A stretch of 64,000 bases of DNA from Photobacterium obscurum (GCF_026191635.1 NZ_JAKRRW010000016.1:53396-117395); one strand, 5' to 3'; positions 26,400 to 36,374 are shown, numbered from the stretch's first letter. Notes: generated from the sequence alone by a model not told the origin. A program made the numbers and translations.

Positions 26400-27023
26400 A
26401 TGAATCTATTACGACGGTTATGGTACCAGCATAAATTCAAGCACAGCCCCTATCAATCGCTGTTCGAGCGCTACCGGGGGGATGAGCTAGTCTCACTCGA
26501 CTGCGAGACCACCAGCCTCGATCCCCATAGTGCCGAACTGGTGACCATTGCCGCTACCCGGATTAAGGCTAACCGTATCCTGACCAGTCAGTCGATTCAC
26601 CTGACCTTGCGTGCTCCTGCCAGCCTCGATGCCGATTCTATTGCTGTTCACCGGATCCGCCATCAAGATCTCCAGGAGGGACTTGATGAACAACAGGCGC
26701 TGGCAACCTTGCTGACCTTTATCGGTAACCGACCGCTGGTGGGCTACCATATCCGGTATGACAAAACGATCCTCGATCGTTATTTCCAGCGCCTGTTTGG
26801 CTTCACTCTCCCCAACAAGATAGTTGAAGTCAGCCACCTCTACCATGAGCGCCTCGAACGCTTGTTGCCCAATGCCTATTATGACCTTAGCTTAGAGGCT
26901 ATAAGCCGCCACCTCGACCTGCCTCTTCCGGCGCGTCACGATGCATTGCAGGACGCGATTACCGCAGCCTTGATTTATGTCCGCCTCAAGCATGGCGATA
27001 TCCCAACACTCAGATCTGCCTGA
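26400..27023 (+). CDS. DEDDh 3'-5' exonuclease (DnaQ-like)
   Basis: 207 residues with the full DEDDh active site: D34 and E36 (SLDCETTSL), D121 (HIRYDKTIL), H180 and D185 (ARHDALQDA). It therefore looks active. It resembles the epsilon subunit of DNA polymerase III but is shorter and lacks its C-terminal alpha-binding tail; it is a paralogue rather than dnaQ itself. It is 46 bp downstream of the DUF294 gene and probably co-transcribed, a pairing often seen for DUF294/CBS proteins. An intrinsic terminator follows at 27032. Confidence 0.83.
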   Translation: MNLLRRLWYQHKFKHSPYQSLFERYRGDELVSLDCETTSLDPHSAELVTIAATRIKANRILTSQSIHLTLRAPASLDADSIAVHRIRHQDLQEGLDEQQALATLLTFIGNRPLVGYHIRYDKTILDRYFQRLFGFTLPNKIVEVSHLYHERLERLLPNAYYDLSLEAISRHLDLPLPARHDALQDAITAALIYVRLKHGDIPTLRSA

Positions 27024-27031
27024 TGGTATCT

Positions 27032-27063
27032 CGCCCGCCTTTATCACCGGGCGCAAGTTTTTT
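27032..27063 (+). terminator. Intrinsic terminator after the exonuclease gene
   Basis: Stem CGCCCG / CGGGCG with a 10-base loop (27032-27053), then T6 at 27058-27063. It separates the DUF294-exonuclease unit from acs. Confidence 0.7.
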
Positions 27064-27232
27064 GATGCAAACTCAATGTAACAAGCTGCTTTTTTCACTA
27101 GCCCTTCCTCTCTCATCCTAAAGTCTAATTGTGGCTAGCTGCGATCTATCAGAAGTTAGTATTACACAACAGACACAATGACAAGAATTATCCGGTCCGG
27201 TACGGACATAGACGGAACACAAGGAGAATAGA

Positions 27233-29182
27233 ATGAGTGAGGTTCATATATATCCGGTACACAAGGACATTGCTGCCAACGCCCATGTTACTGACGAGCA
27301 ATACCGTGAGATGTATCAGCAGTCGGTGATCAACCCGGCAGGCTTCTGGCGTGAGCACGGCCAGATTGTTGACTGGATTAAGCCTTTTACCCAGGTAAAA
27401 AACACCTCATTTGATACTGGCCACGTCAGCGTTAAATGGTTTGAAGACGGCACTCTGAACGTATCTGCCAACTGCATCGACCGCCACCTGGCAACCCGTG
27501 GTGAGCAAGCCGCGATTATCTGGGAGGGCGATGACCCGTCCGATGATGCCACTTTGACTTACAACGAACTGTACGAGCAGGTCTGTAAATTTTCCAACGC
27601 CCTGAAAAGCCAAGGGGTACGCAAAGGTGATGTGGTGTGTCTATACATGCCGATGGTTGTCGAGGCCGCCGTCGCCATGCTGGCCTGTACCCGTATCGGC
27701 GCTGTCCACACTATCGTCTTTGGCGGCTTTTCCCCGGAAGCGCTGGCTGGCCGTATTATCGACTCCAACGCCAAGGTTGTTGTCACCGCTGACGAAGGCG
27801 TCCGTGGCGGACGGGCGGTTCCACTGAAGAAAAATGTCGACGATGCTCTGGCCAACGACAACGTTACCAGTGTCGAAAAAGTATTAGTACTTAAGCGTAC
27901 TGGCGGTAACATCGAGTGGGACAGCGAGCGTGATGTCTGGTGGCACGACGCCACCGCAGTCGCTTCGGCCCACTGCGAACCGGAAGAAATGAACGCCGAA
28001 GATCCGATGTTTATTCTGTATACCTCAGGCTCTACCGGCAAACCAAAGGGCGTTCTCCATACCACTGGTGGCTACCTGGTTTATGCAACCATGACCTTCA
28101 AGCATGTCTTCGACTACCAAGAAGGCGAAGTTTATTGGTGTACTGCGGATGTCGGCTGGATCACCGGCCACAGCTATCTGGTATACGGCCCACTGGCTAA
28201 CGGTGCAACCACCCTGCTATTTGAAGGCGTGCCAAACTACCCATCCACCAGCCGCATGAGCGAGGTCGTCGACAAGCATAACGTCAATATTCTCTACACC
28301 GCTCCCACCGCTATCCGTGCCTTGATGGCCAAAGGGGATAAAGCGATTGAAGGCACCCACCGCTCATCATTACGCATCATGGGATCAGTCGGTGAGCCGA
28401 TTAACCCTGAAGCCTGGGAATGGTATCACCGCACCATCGGTGACAGCCGCTGCCCGATTGTCGACACCTGGTGGCAAACCGAAACCGGCGGGATCCTGAT
28501 CACCCCGCTACCGGGTGCCACCGAACTGAAACCCGGCTCAGCCACCCGTCCTTTCTTTGGCGTTCAGCCAGCGATTGTCGATAACATGGGCAACATCCTT
28601 GAGGGTGCGACCGAAGGTAACCTGGTGATGATTGACTCCTGGCCGGGTCAGATGCGCACCTTATGGGGTGACCATGACCGCTTTGAGCAAACCTACTTCT
28701 CGACCTTCCAGGGGATGTACTTCACCGGTGACGGTGCCCGCCGTGATGAAGACGGTTACTACTGGATCACTGGCCGTGTCGATGACGTGCTGAATATCTC
28801 CGGCCACCGCATGGGCACCGCCGAGATAGAATCCGCCCTGGTGGCGTTCGATAAGATTGCCGAGGCTGCGATTGTCGGCGTGCCGCATGATATCAAAGGT
28901 CAGGCCATCTATGCCTACATCACCCTCAACAACGGTGAGGTGCCGAGTGCCGAACTGCACAAAGAAGTAAAGGAATGGGTACGCAAAGAAATCGGCCCGA
29001 TTGCGACGCCTGACTTCCTGCACTGGACAGACGCGCTACCGAAAACCCGTTCCGGCAAAATCATGCGCCGCATCCTCCGCAAGATTGCCACCGGCGATAC
29101 CGGTACCCTGGGCGACACCTCGACCCTGGCCGACCCAAGCGTAGTCGACAAGCTTATCGCCGAGAAACAAAAAGTGTTATAA
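27233..29182 (+). CDS. acs: Acetyl-CoA synthetase
   Basis: 649-residue AMP-forming enzyme that makes acetyl-CoA from acetate, ATP and CoA. It has the adenylate-forming motif [19 protein letters not shown], the acetyl-pocket [10 protein letters not shown], and [15 protein letters not shown] whose Lys609 is the residue acetylated for control in other Acs enzymes. The ribosome site AAGGAGAAT is excellent. A small hairpin GTCCG-GTA-CGGAC lies just before it in the leader. The gene sits close to crbS, whose relatives activate acs. Downstream terminator at 29203. Confidence 0.97.
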   Translation: MSEVHIYPVHKDIAANAHVTDEQYREMYQQSVINPAGFWREHGQIVDWIKPFTQVKNTSFDTGHVSVKWFEDGTLNVSANCIDRHLATRGEQAAIIWEGDDPSDDATLTYNELYEQVCKFSNALKSQGVRKGDVVCLYMPMVVEAAVAMLACTRIGAVHTIVFGGFSPEALAGRIIDSNAKVVVTADEGVRGGRAVPLKKNVDDALANDNVTSVEKVLVLKRTGGNIEWDSERDVWWHDATAVASAHCEPEEMNAEDPMFILYTSGSTGKPKGVLHTTGGYLVYATMTFKHVFDYQEGEVYWCTADVGWITGHSYLVYGPLANGATTLLFEGVPNYPSTSRMSEVVDKHNVNILYTAPTAIRALMAKGDKAIEGTHRSSLRIMGSVGEPINPEAWEWYHRTIGDSRCPIVDTWWQTETGGILITPLPGATELKPGSATRPFFGVQPAIVDNMGNILEGATEGNLVMIDSWPGQMRTLWGDHDRFEQTYFSTFQGMYFTGDGARRDEDGYYWITGRVDDVLNISGHRMGTAEIESALVAFDKIAEAAIVGVPHDIKGQAIYAYITLNNGEVPSAELHKEVKEWVRKEIGPIATPDFLHWTDALPKTRSGKIMRRILRKIATGDTGTLGDTSTLADPSVVDKLIAEKQKVL

Positions 29183-29202
29183 GCACTTTTCACATTATAC
29201 TC

Positions 29203-29225
29203 AGCCGCCCTCGAGCGGCTTTTTT
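29203..29225 (+). terminator. Intrinsic terminator of acs
   Basis: Stem AGCCGC / GCGGCT (29203-29220) with loop CCTCGA, followed directly by a T tract, 20 bases after the acs stop. Confidence 0.88.
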
Positions 29226-29610
29226 CTAAATACCTTCGCCAATCACGCTCAAGAGATGAAAAAACCGCTAAACTGAGACGCATTTTTCGCTAACTCTCCT
29301 AATATTGAGATGGGTTAGAAAAAACACGCATCAGTAACAAATAATACGATCGCCGCCACAACTTGAACCAACCCGCTGAACTCTACGAAGAAACAACCGT
29401 CTAATCCTATTGCATGAATGAATACAGCGTACAACTGTCCACATAAAAAGTGGTGATTAGACCAGTATTTTGCTGCGATTTGCCGTGAATTCTCTATAAT
29501 TGCTCATCAAGCATGTTTTGGCAGCAAAAATTAGGACACAGGGAAGCAAATGTGCAGCTACCTGCACGTTGTTAGAGTAAAACGTCAAATACAAGTGATA
29601 TAACGTCAAG
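29226..29610 (+). promoter_or_regulatory. Promoter and leader of aroQ-accB-accC
   Basis: After the acs terminator, the first ~240 bases show nothing recognisable. A perfect -10 TATAAT lies at 29495-29500, with only a weak -35 (TTGCTG about 19 bp upstream). The predicted transcript starts near 29507 and leaves a leader of about 100 bases, which holds a hairpin GTGCAG-CTAC-CTGCAC (29552-29567) and a 17-codon open frame (separate entry). Confidence 0.6.
29550..29603 (+). CDS. Candidate 17-residue upstream ORF before aroQ
   Basis: ATG 29550 to TAA 29603 encodes [17 protein letters not shown]. It has a better ribosome site (AGGGAAG, five to six bases before the ATG) than aroQ, whose ATG 29611 follows the uORF stop by 7 bases and has no clear Shine-Dalgarno sequence. 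A hairpin covers its first six codons. This arrangement suggests translational coupling or leader-peptide control of aroQ. The peptide is basic with one Cys and no run of a single amino acid. Real translation is unproven. Confidence 0.45.
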   Translation: MCSYLHVVRVKRQIQVI

Positions 29611-30063
29611 ATGTCGACATTTCAACGAATTTTACTTATCAATGGACCTAACCTGAACTTATTGGGTCTCAGAGAGCCAGGCCACTATGGCCAACAAACA
29701 CTGGCTCAAATCGTTACTAATTTAACTGCCAAAGCAACTGAACTTGGTGTGACGCTAGATCACATTCAATCAAACGCAGAGCATGAGCTGATTGATGCCA
29801 TCCATAGCGCCCATGGCAACGTGGACTTTATCATCATCAACCCGGCCGCCTTTACGCATACCAGCGTAGCGATCCGCGATGCCCTGCTCGGGGTCAATAT
29901 CCCGTTTATTGAAGTGCACCTGTCTAACGTTCATGCCCGAGAGCCATTCCGTCACCATTCCTACCTGTCAGATAAAGCAGTCGGGGTGATTTGCGGCCTA
30001 GGCCCGGATGGTTATGAATTCGCCCTGCATGCAGCGGTTCGTCGCCTGCATGCAGAAAGCTAA
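29611..30063 (+). CDS. aroQ: 3-dehydroquinate dehydratase, type II
   Basis: 150-residue type II dehydroquinase of the shikimate pathway (dehydroquinate to dehydroshikimate), a dodecamer in other bacteria. The conserved stretches are all present: [17 protein letters not shown] with the catalytic Tyr, [28 protein letters not shown], and [20 protein letters not shown] with the catalytic His region. It precedes accBC, the usual order in many gamma-proteobacteria, 27 bp from accB. Confidence 0.96.
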   Translation: MSTFQRILLINGPNLNLLGLREPGHYGQQTLAQIVTNLTAKATELGVTLDHIQSNAEHELIDAIHSAHGNVDFIIINPAAFTHTSVAIRDALLGVNIPFIEVHLSNVHAREPFRHHSYLSDKAVGVICGLGPDGYEFALHAAVRRLHAES

Positions 30064-30090
30064 ATGAACAACAGATAAAGAGAAAGATAA

Positions 30091-30549
30091 ATGGATATTC
30101 GTAAGATCAAAAAGCTTATTGAACTGGTTGAAGAGTCTGGTATCTCTGAACTTGAAATCTCTGAAGGCGAAGAGTCGGTACGCATCAGCCGTAGCGCTCC
30201 TGTAGCAGCGACAACTCAAGTTGTTACGGCCGCGCCTGCACCGGTAGCCGCTCCGGCACCAGCTCAAGCAGCTCCTGTAGAGGCTCCAGTTGCTGCTGCA
30301 CCAGCGGCTCCTGCAGGCCATCAGGTTCTTTCTCCAATGGTAGGTACTTTCTACCGTGCGCCTAGCCCTGAAGCAAAAGCGTTCGTTGAAGTAGGCCAAA
30401 GCGTTAATGTTGGCGACACACTTTGCATCGTTGAAGCGATGAAGATGATGAACCAAATCGAATCTGACAAAGCAGGTACCGTGGTCGCTATTCTGGCTGA
30501 AGACGGCGATGCGATCGAGTTCGACCAGCCGCTAGTTATCATCGAGTAA
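30091..30549 (+). CDS. accB: Acetyl-CoA carboxylase biotin carboxyl carrier protein
   Basis: 152 residues. The N-terminal 35-residue helix ([20 protein letters not shown]) leads to an Ala/Pro-rich flexible linker (about 45-75) and the C-terminal biotinyl domain with EAMKMMN; the biotinylated Lys is residue 118. It carries CO2 from AccC to the carboxyltransferase in the first step of fatty-acid synthesis. 12 bp separate it from accC. Confidence 0.97.
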   Translation: MDIRKIKKLIELVEESGISELEISEGEESVRISRSAPVAATTQVVTAAPAPVAAPAPAQAAPVEAPVAAAPAAPAGHQVLSPMVGTFYRAPSPEAKAFVEVGQSVNVGDTLCIVEAMKMMNQIESDKAGTVVAILAEDGDAIEFDQPLVIIE

Positions 30550-30561
30550 CCGGGGCGTCCT

Positions 30562-31905
30562 ATGTTAGATAAATTAGTTATCGCCAACCGCGGCGAAATC
30601 GCACTGCGTATTTTGCGTGCGTGTAAAGAGCTGGGGATCAAAACCGTCGCTGTTCACTCAACAGCAGACCGCGACCTTAAACACGTTCTGCTTGCCGATG
30701 AGTCGATCTGTATCGGCCCGGCAAGGGGAATTGACAGCTACCTGAATATTCCTCGCATTATCAGTGCAGCAGAGATCACCGGTGCAGTGGCTATCCACCC
30801 AGGTTACGGTTTCCTGTCTGAAAACGCAGACTTCGCCGAGCAGGTTGAACGCTCAGGCTTTATCTTTGTCGGCCCGAAAGCGGAAACCATCCGCATGATG
30901 GGTGACAAGGTATCTGCGATCACCGCGATGAAGAAAGCCGGTGTTCCTTGTGTACCGGGCTCTGACGGCCCGCTGGATGATGATGCCGCGAAGAACAAAT
31001 CTTTTGCCAAGCGCATCGGCTACCCGGTGATCATCAAGGCATCAGGTGGCGGCGGCGGTCGTGGTATGCGTGTAGTTCGCACAGAGGAAGATCTGTCAGA
31101 AGCTATCGCGATGACCCGTGCCGAAGCAAAAGCCTGTTTCAACAATGACATGGTTTACATGGAGAAATTCCTTGAAAACCCTCGTCATATCGAAGTTCAG
31201 GTTATTGCTGACGGCCAGGGCAATGCCATCCACCTTGGCGAGCGTGACTGTTCTATGCAGCGTCGCCACCAGAAGGTAGTGGAAGAAGCTCCTGCTCCGG
31301 GTATCACTGAAGAAATGCGCAAGTACATCGGTGAGCGCTGTACCCGTGCATGTATCGAAATCGGCTACCGCGGTGCCGGTACCTTCGAGTTCCTGTACGA
31401 GAACGGTGAGTTCTACTTCATCGAGATGAACACCCGTATCCAGGTTGAGCATCCAGTAACCGAAATGGTAACCGGCGTCGACCTAATCAAAGAACAGCTA
31501 CGTGTCGCTGCCGGCCAGCCGCTGTCATTCACTCAGGAAGACATCCAGGTACGTGGCCACGCCGTTGAGTGTCGTATCAACGCCGAAGATCCAGAGCGCT
31601 TCCTACCTTGCCCTGGCAAGATTGAACGTTTCCACGCGCCAGGAGGGATGGGGATCCGCTGGGAGTCTCACATCTACACCGGCTACACCGTTCCACCACA
31701 CTACGATTCAATGATCGGCAAACTGATTGCCTTCGGCGAAAACCGTGACGTGGCGATCTCGCGCATGCGCAATGCCCTGGGCGAAATGATCATCGACGGT
31801 ATCAAAACCAACGTTCCGCTGCAGCAAGATATTATGGCTGACGAGAACTTCCAGCATGGTGGTGCCAACATCCACTACCTAGAGAAGAAGCTTGGCCTAC
31901 AATAA
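30562..31905 (+). CDS. accC: Acetyl-CoA carboxylase biotin carboxylase
   Basis: 447-residue ATP-grasp enzyme that carboxylates the biotin of AccB. It begins [20 protein letters not shown], and has the glycine-rich ATP loop [12 protein letters not shown], the [20 protein letters not shown] signature and catalytic [20 protein letters not shown]. Full length. Followed by a bidirectional terminator 40 bases after the stop. Confidence 0.97.
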   Translation: MLDKLVIANRGEIALRILRACKELGIKTVAVHSTADRDLKHVLLADESICIGPARGIDSYLNIPRIISAAEITGAVAIHPGYGFLSENADFAEQVERSGFIFVGPKAETIRMMGDKVSAITAMKKAGVPCVPGSDGPLDDDAAKNKSFAKRIGYPVIIKASGGGGGRGMRVVRTEEDLSEAIAMTRAEAKACFNNDMVYMEKFLENPRHIEVQVIADGQGNAIHLGERDCSMQRRHQKVVEEAPAPGITEEMRKYIGERCTRACIEIGYRGAGTFEFLYENGEFYFIEMNTRIQVEHPVTEMVTGVDLIKEQLRVAAGQPLSFTQEDIQVRGHAVECRINAEDPERFLPCPGKIERFHAPGGMGIRWESHIYTGYTVPPHYDSMIGKLIAFGENRDVAISRMRNALGEMIIDGIKTNVPLQQDIMADENFQHGGANIHYLEKKLGLQ

Positions 31906-31937
31906 GCAGGTTTGTAATATATAACTTACCTAGTTAC

Positions 31938-31966
31938 ATAAAAGGCTGCCTCAGGCAGCCTTTTTT
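31938..31966 (+). terminator. Terminator of the aroQ-accBC operon
   Basis: Stem GGCTGCC / GGCAGCC (31944-31960) with a three-base TCA loop, T6 downstream and an A tract upstream, so it can work in both directions. Confidence 0.88.
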
Positions 31967-32119
31967 CGTTCTGTTATAGCCAATTTGATGTGGTTTGTTT
32001 CTAGCACTAACCTCTAACTTTTGCCACAATACCTCACCTTTATTTGTATGAACATTACTCACTTTCCGTATTTCAATCACTTCTCTGAGTAGTGTTACTA
32101 AACGACTGGAGACGACAGC

Positions 32120-32401
32120 TTGAAAACGCTCTCTATGCGCTATCGCCAGGCTCACAAGGAAGCCAAATGGGCGATAGGCCTCGCCCTCGCCTATTTTATC
32201 TGGTGGTATTTCTCGGCCTATGCCTTTGCCCCCAGTGACGTACACACCACCTTGCCGGAGCTGTATTGGGGATTCCCACTCTGGTTCCTGCTCGCCTGCA
32301 TCATCGGCCCGGTTATTTTTACCCTGCTGTGTGGCCTGATGGTGAAGTACATCTATCAGGATATGTCACTGGACATTGAAAAGGACACCCCGGATGAATA
32401 A
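32120..32401 (+). CDS. yhdT: YhdT family small membrane protein
   Basis: About 93 residues with two transmembrane helices (AIGLALAYFIWWYFSAYAFA; FPLWFLLACIIGPVIFTLLC) and the conserved LYWGFPLWF turn of DUF997/YhdT. It nearly always precedes panF, with which it overlaps by 8 bp here, so a role with the pantothenate symporter is likely but unproven. The start is probably TTG 32120, which has GGAG eight bases upstream; ATG 32135 has no ribosome site. Confidence 0.85.
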   Translation: MKTLSMRYRQAHKEAKWAIGLALAYFIWWYFSAYAFAPSDVHTTLPELYWGFPLWFLLACIIGPVIFTLLCGLMVKYIYQDMSLDIEKDTPDE

Positions 32402-33854
32402 CGAACTACTAATCCCCTTGGTTCTGTATCTGGCCGCCGTGTTCGGGCTGGCGCTCTTTACACGTCGCCACCGCCATTCCGGCAGCGGCTTTCTCAATGA
32501 GTACCTGGTTGGCAACCGCAGTATGGGCGGCTTTGTCCTCGCCATGACCCTCGCCGCTACCTATGCCAGTGCCAGCTCCTTTATTGGTGGTCCGGGTGCC
32601 GCCTACAAAATGGGGCTTGGCTGGGTTCTTCTGGCGATGATCCAGCTTCCGGCAGCCTGGCTGACACTGGGCGTACTTGGCAAAAAGTTTGCTATTGAGG
32701 CCCGTCGCCACAATGCCCTGACTCTCAACGATATGCTCTATGCCCGCTACAAAAACCGCGGCGTGGTCATCTTCGCCTCGCTGGCGCTGTTGCTGGCTTT
32801 CTTTGGCACCATGGTGGTGCAATTTGTCGGCGGCGCCCGCCTGTTGCAGACGGTCACCGGCCTGTCCTATTCCCACGGGCTCATGCTGTTTGCGGTCACC
32901 GTTGGCCTGTATACCACGATCGGCGGCTTCCGCGCAGTGGTGATGACCGACACCATTCAGGGCGTGATGATGATTATCGGCACCATCGCCCTGCTGGTCG
33001 GTATCGTCCATGCCGGTGGCAGCTTTGGCGAACTTGTCACCGAGCTACATCAGATCAACCCAGAACTCGTCACCCCTTTTGGTCCGGATAACTTCCTCAC
33101 CCAGCCGTTCATGCTCAGCTTCTGGGTACTGGTCTGTTTCGGGGTGATCGGTCTGCCGCATGCTGCCGTCCGCTGTATGTCTTATAAAGACAGCAGCTCG
33201 CTACATAAAGGCATGGTGATCAGCACGGCCATGGTAGCCTTCCTGATGCTGGGGATGCACTTGGCCGGCGCGCTTGGTCGTGCCATCGTGCCGGACATTG
33301 CCAGCCCGGATCAGATCATGCCGACCTTGATGATGACTGTCCTGCCTCCAGTGGTGGCCGGCGTATTTCTGGCAGGACCGATGGCCGCAATTATGTCGAC
33401 CATTGACTCCCAGTTGATCCAGGCCTCGGCGACACTGCTGAAGGACCTGTACCTCAACTACATCAACCCAAAGGCCGCAGAAGGCCCAGAGGCCGAATCC
33501 CGCCTACCTAAGCTGTCACTGTGGGTTACCGGTATTTTCTCTGCCCTGGTGTTTGTGGCGGCAACCAATCCACCAGACATGATCATCTGGCTCAACCTGC
33601 TCGCCTTTGGCGGTATGCAGGCGGTGTTCCTGTGGCCACTAGTGCTCGGGCTATATTGGAAAAAAGCGTCGGCAACCGGTGCATTCGCCTCTATGGCCAC
33701 AGGGCTGACGTGCTATATCGGACTGTCGGTGGTCAAACCCGATCTCGGCGGTATGCATGCCATTGTCCCGACCCTGGCTCTCGGCCTGGTGGCCTTCGTT
33801 CTTGGTAGCCTCGCTAAACCCGTTGTCGCACCTAGGCCGCAACATCAGCTCTAA
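32394..33854 (+). CDS. panF: Sodium/pantothenate symporter
   Basis: 486-residue sodium:solute symporter with about 13 transmembrane segments, importing pantothenate for CoA synthesis. It has the family features FLNEYLVGNRSMGGFVLAMT, ASSFIGGPGAAYKMGLGWVL, and GFRAVVMTDTIQG in the sodium-site region. The start ATG 32394 lies inside the end of yhdT (ATGAATAA overlap). Downstream terminator at 33873. Confidence 0.94.
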   Translation: MNNELLIPLVLYLAAVFGLALFTRRHRHSGSGFLNEYLVGNRSMGGFVLAMTLAATYASASSFIGGPGAAYKMGLGWVLLAMIQLPAAWLTLGVLGKKFAIEARRHNALTLNDMLYARYKNRGVVIFASLALLLAFFGTMVVQFVGGARLLQTVTGLSYSHGLMLFAVTVGLYTTIGGFRAVVMTDTIQGVMMIIGTIALLVGIVHAGGSFGELVTELHQINPELVTPFGPDNFLTQPFMLSFWVLVCFGVIGLPHAAVRCMSYKDSSSLHKGMVISTAMVAFLMLGMHLAGALGRAIVPDIASPDQIMPTLMMTVLPPVVAGVFLAGPMAAIMSTIDSQLIQASATLLKDLYLNYINPKAAEGPEAESRLPKLSLWVTGIFSALVFVAATNPPDMIIWLNLLAFGGMQAVFLWPLVLGLYWKKASATGAFASMATGLTCYIGLSVVKPDLGGMHAIVPTLALGLVAFVLGSLAKPVVAPRPQHQL

Positions 33855-33872
33855 GCTCACTAATTTCCCCGC

Positions 33873-33903
33873 AAGATAGCACCATTTGGTGCTATCTTTT
33901 TTT
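33873..33903 (+). terminator. Terminator of yhdT-panF
   Basis: Stem AAGATAGCACC / GGTGCTATCTT with loop ATTT (33873-33898), then T5-T7. About 20 bases after the panF stop. Confidence 0.9.
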
Positions 33904-34018
33904 CAGACCAGCCTCCTGCCATTGCGGGCAGCAAGCCGATGAAGTAGATGCGAGCTGACTAAATTTCATGCTAGACTCCGCATCCTTAAACCGTAGCCAA
34001 ACAAAAAGCGAAATAACC

Positions 34019-34903
34019 ATGCCTTGGATTCAAATTAAACTGAACGCAACTGCAGAGAATGCTGAAGCTATTGGCGATATGCTGATGGAAGAAACTGGTG
34101 CCCTGTCTGTCACTTTCCTCGATGCACAAGACACCCCGGTTTTCGAACCACTGCCGGGTGAAACCCGCCTGTGGGGTGATACCGATGTAGTTGGTTTATA
34201 TGACGCTGAAACCGACATGGATTTCGTTCTCAACATGTTGAAAAACAGCCCGCTGATCGCCGATGACTTCGCTTACAAGGTAGAACAGCTGGAAGACAAG
34301 GACTGGGAGCGCGAATGGATGGAGAACTTCCACCCAATGCGTTTCGGTCGCCGTCTGTGGATCTGCCCAAGCTGGCGTGAAGCACCAGAGCCAGAAGCCG
34401 TTAACGTACTGCTAGACCCAGGCCTGGCGTTCGGTACCGGTACTCACCCGACAACCTCACTCTGCCTTGAGTGGCTTGACGGCCAAGATCTGACAGGCAA
34501 AACGGTTGTCGACTTCGGTTGTGGCTCAGGGATCCTGGCGATTGCCGCTATCAAGCTGGGAGCAGCTAAAGTCATCGGTATCGATATCGATCCACAAGCG
34601 ATTCTGGCCTCTCGCGACAATGCAGAACGTAATGGTGTTGCCGACAAGCTAGAGCTGTTCCTGCCACAGGATCAGCCAGAAGGTATCCAGGCTGACGTCG
34701 TGGTTGCTAACATCCTGGCCGGCCCGCTTCGCGAGCTTTCCCCTGTGATTAAGAGCCTGGTAAAAGCTGGTGGCGATCTGGCAATCTCTGGCGTACTGGA
34801 AACTCAGGCCGAGGACGTCGCAGCTTACTACGGCGATGAGCTGACTCTTGACCCGATTACGGCCCGTGAAGATTGGTGCCGTATTTCAGGCCACAAGGCG
34901 TAA
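34019..34903 (+). CDS. prmA: Ribosomal protein L11 methyltransferase
   Basis: 294 residues. PrmA trimethylates several amino groups of ribosomal protein L11. The start ATG 34019 gives [20 protein letters not shown], the family N-terminus; the frame is open 51 bases further up without similarity. SAM-binding motif I is [20 protein letters not shown] and the catalytic-loop motif [15 protein letters not shown] is present. It precedes dusB-fis as in other gamma-proteobacteria, but the strong dusB promoter separates them. Confidence 0.95.
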   Translation: MPWIQIKLNATAENAEAIGDMLMEETGALSVTFLDAQDTPVFEPLPGETRLWGDTDVVGLYDAETDMDFVLNMLKNSPLIADDFAYKVEQLEDKDWEREWMENFHPMRFGRRLWICPSWREAPEPEAVNVLLDPGLAFGTGTHPTTSLCLEWLDGQDLTGKTVVDFGCGSGILAIAAIKLGAAKVIGIDIDPQAILASRDNAERNGVADKLELFLPQDQPEGIQADVVVANILAGPLRELSPVIKSLVKAGGDLAISGVLETQAEDVAAYYGDELTLDPITAREDWCRISGHKA

Positions 34904-34950
34904 TTAACTAATTTCCTACAGCAATTTTGCTGTGCACAAAATAGCCAATC

Positions 34951-34965
34951 GATTGAAAATCATAC
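34951..34965. promoter_or_regulatory. Candidate Fis-binding site upstream of dusB-fis
   Basis: GATTGAAAATCATAC matches the degenerate Fis core GNNYRNNWNNYRNNC at every fixed position and has an A tract in its centre. It is followed at 34966-34984 by a perfect 7-bp palindrome GTTTTTG/CAAAAAC around TAAAT, which has Fis-like YR-W-YR spacing but not the outer G and C. Both lie 55-90 bases upstream of the predicted dusB-fis start, consistent with Fis autoregulation. Confidence 0.55.
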
Positions 34966-35004
34966 GTTTTTGTAAATCAAAAACTAAATGCTCAATTATT
35001 GGCC

Positions 35005-35040
35005 TTTTCAGAAAGGGAAAAAATGCGTAAAATGCGCGCC
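35005..35040 (+). promoter_or_regulatory. dusB-fis promoter with GC-rich discriminator
   Basis: -35 TTTTCA (35005-35010), 17-bp spacer, -10 TAAAAT (35028-35033), then GCGCGCC directly after the -10. Such G+C-rich discriminators mark promoters shut off by ppGpp/DksA, as known for fis in enterics. The promoter lies downstream of two ATG codons that would otherwise be candidate dusB starts. Confidence 0.75.
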
Positions 35041-35067
35041 CTTACTGGCACAGTCAGGTACAGACGT

Positions 35068-36033
35068 TTGAAGATCGGTCCTTATCAACTTAAAAACCAG
35101 CTGATAGTCGCGCCAATGGCGGGTGTGACCGATCGGCCATTTCGTGAACTATGCCTGCGTTACGGCGCGGGGATGGCTGTTAGCGAGATGATGTCTTCTA
35201 ACCCAGACTTGTGGAAAACGTCTAAATCCCAGAACCGCATGGTCCACGAAGGCGAGTCGGGCATTCGCTCGGTTCAGATAGCCGGCGCGGATCCTAAGCT
35301 GATGGCTGAAGCGGCGCAATTTAGTGTTGAGAACGGTGCGCAAATCATCGATATCAACATGGGTTGCCCGGCTAAAAAGGTCAACAAGCGACTTGCGGGC
35401 TCAGCACTGCTGCAGCACCCTGAACTGATCGAAGAGATTCTTCGCACAGTGGTAGATGCTGTCGATGTGCCTGTCACGCTGAAAACGCGTACAGGCTGGG
35501 ATCTGGATAACCGTAACTGTGTCTATATCGCACAGCTTGCCGAGCAGTGTGGCATTCAGGCGCTGGCCCTTCATGGCCGCACCAAAGCCTGTATGTACAA
35601 AGGCGAGGCAGAATATGACTACATCAAAGCAGCTAAACAGGCTGTTTCCATTCCGGTGATCGCTAACGGTGATATCGACTCTCCGGAAAAGGCACGCTTC
35701 GTACTGGATTATACCGGTGCAGATGCTTTGATGATTGGCCGACCTGCACAAGGACGGCCGTGGATTTTCCAGGAAATCCACCATTACTTAACAACTGGCG
35801 AACACCTGCCGGCTCCGTCCATGGATGAAGTTGGCGGCATTATGCTGGGCCATGTTCAGGAACTTCACCGTTTCTACGGGGAGTACTTAGGGCTGCGCAT
35901 TGCACGTAAACACGTGTCTTGGTACTTAAAAGAACATGCACCAGCAGGTGACTTTCGCCGGACCTTCAACGCTATCGAAGATGCCCAACAGCAACTCGAT
36001 GCGCTGCAAGGCTACTTCGAAAACGTTGCATAA
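35068..36033 (+). CDS. dusB: tRNA-dihydrouridine synthase B
   Basis: 321-residue FMN enzyme that reduces uridine to dihydrouridine in the tRNA D-loop. The start is taken as TTG 35068 ([20 protein letters not shown]): it gives the family N-terminus and the same length as the enteric protein, has AGG eight bases upstream, and lies after the promoter. In-frame ATGs at 34999, 35023 and 35032 lie within or before the promoter. Key motifs: [35 protein letters not shown] with catalytic Cys, and [10 protein letters not shown]. It is 22 bp upstream of fis. Confidence 0.93.
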   Translation: MKIGPYQLKNQLIVAPMAGVTDRPFRELCLRYGAGMAVSEMMSSNPDLWKTSKSQNRMVHEGESGIRSVQIAGADPKLMAEAAQFSVENGAQIIDINMGCPAKKVNKRLAGSALLQHPELIEEILRTVVDAVDVPVTLKTRTGWDLDNRNCVYIAQLAEQCGIQALALHGRTKACMYKGEAEYDYIKAAKQAVSIPVIANGDIDSPEKARFVLDYTGADALMIGRPAQGRPWIFQEIHHYLTTGEHLPAPSMDEVGGIMLGHVQELHRFYGEYLGLRIARKHVSWYLKEHAPAGDFRRTFNAIEDAQQQLDALQGYFENVA

Positions 36034-36055
36034 ATACTAGAAGAGCTTACAGAAT

Positions 36056-36352
36056 ATGTTCGAACAAAATCTGACTTCCGAAGCATTAACAGTGACAACT
36101 GTAACTTCACAAGACCAAATCACACAGAAGCCACTACGTGACTCTGTAAAAGCGTCGCTTAAAAACTACCTTGCTCAGTTAAACGGTCAGGAAGTCGATG
36201 ATCTGTACGAGCTAGTGCTTGCTGAAGTTGAGCAGCCGCTACTAGACACCATCATGCAGTACACTCGTGGTAACCAGACTCGCGCAGCAACCATGATGGG
36301 TATCAACCGTGGTACGCTTCGCAAGAAGCTGAAGAAATACGGCATGAACTAA
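36056..36352 (+). CDS. fis: DNA-binding protein Fis
   Basis: 98-residue nucleoid protein and regulator of stable-RNA genes, standard length. The N-terminal beta-hairpin arm ([19 protein letters not shown]) contacts recombinases in enteric Fis; the C-terminal helix-turn-helix ([20 protein letters not shown]) is almost identical to enteric Fis. Second gene of the dusB-fis operon, probably controlled by the growth-rate promoter at 35005. Confidence 0.98.
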   Translation: MFEQNLTSEALTVTTVTSQDQITQKPLRDSVKASLKNYLAQLNGQEVDDLYELVLAEVEQPLLDTIMQYTRGNQTRAATMMGINRGTLRKKLKKYGMN

Positions 36353-36374
36353 TATTAGTTCCTCACCTATTTCC

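Noticed and set aside
32409..33011. 200-codon minus-strand frame opposite panF
   Set aside because: It mirrors a strongly conserved transporter gene and its translation has biased composition without domains.
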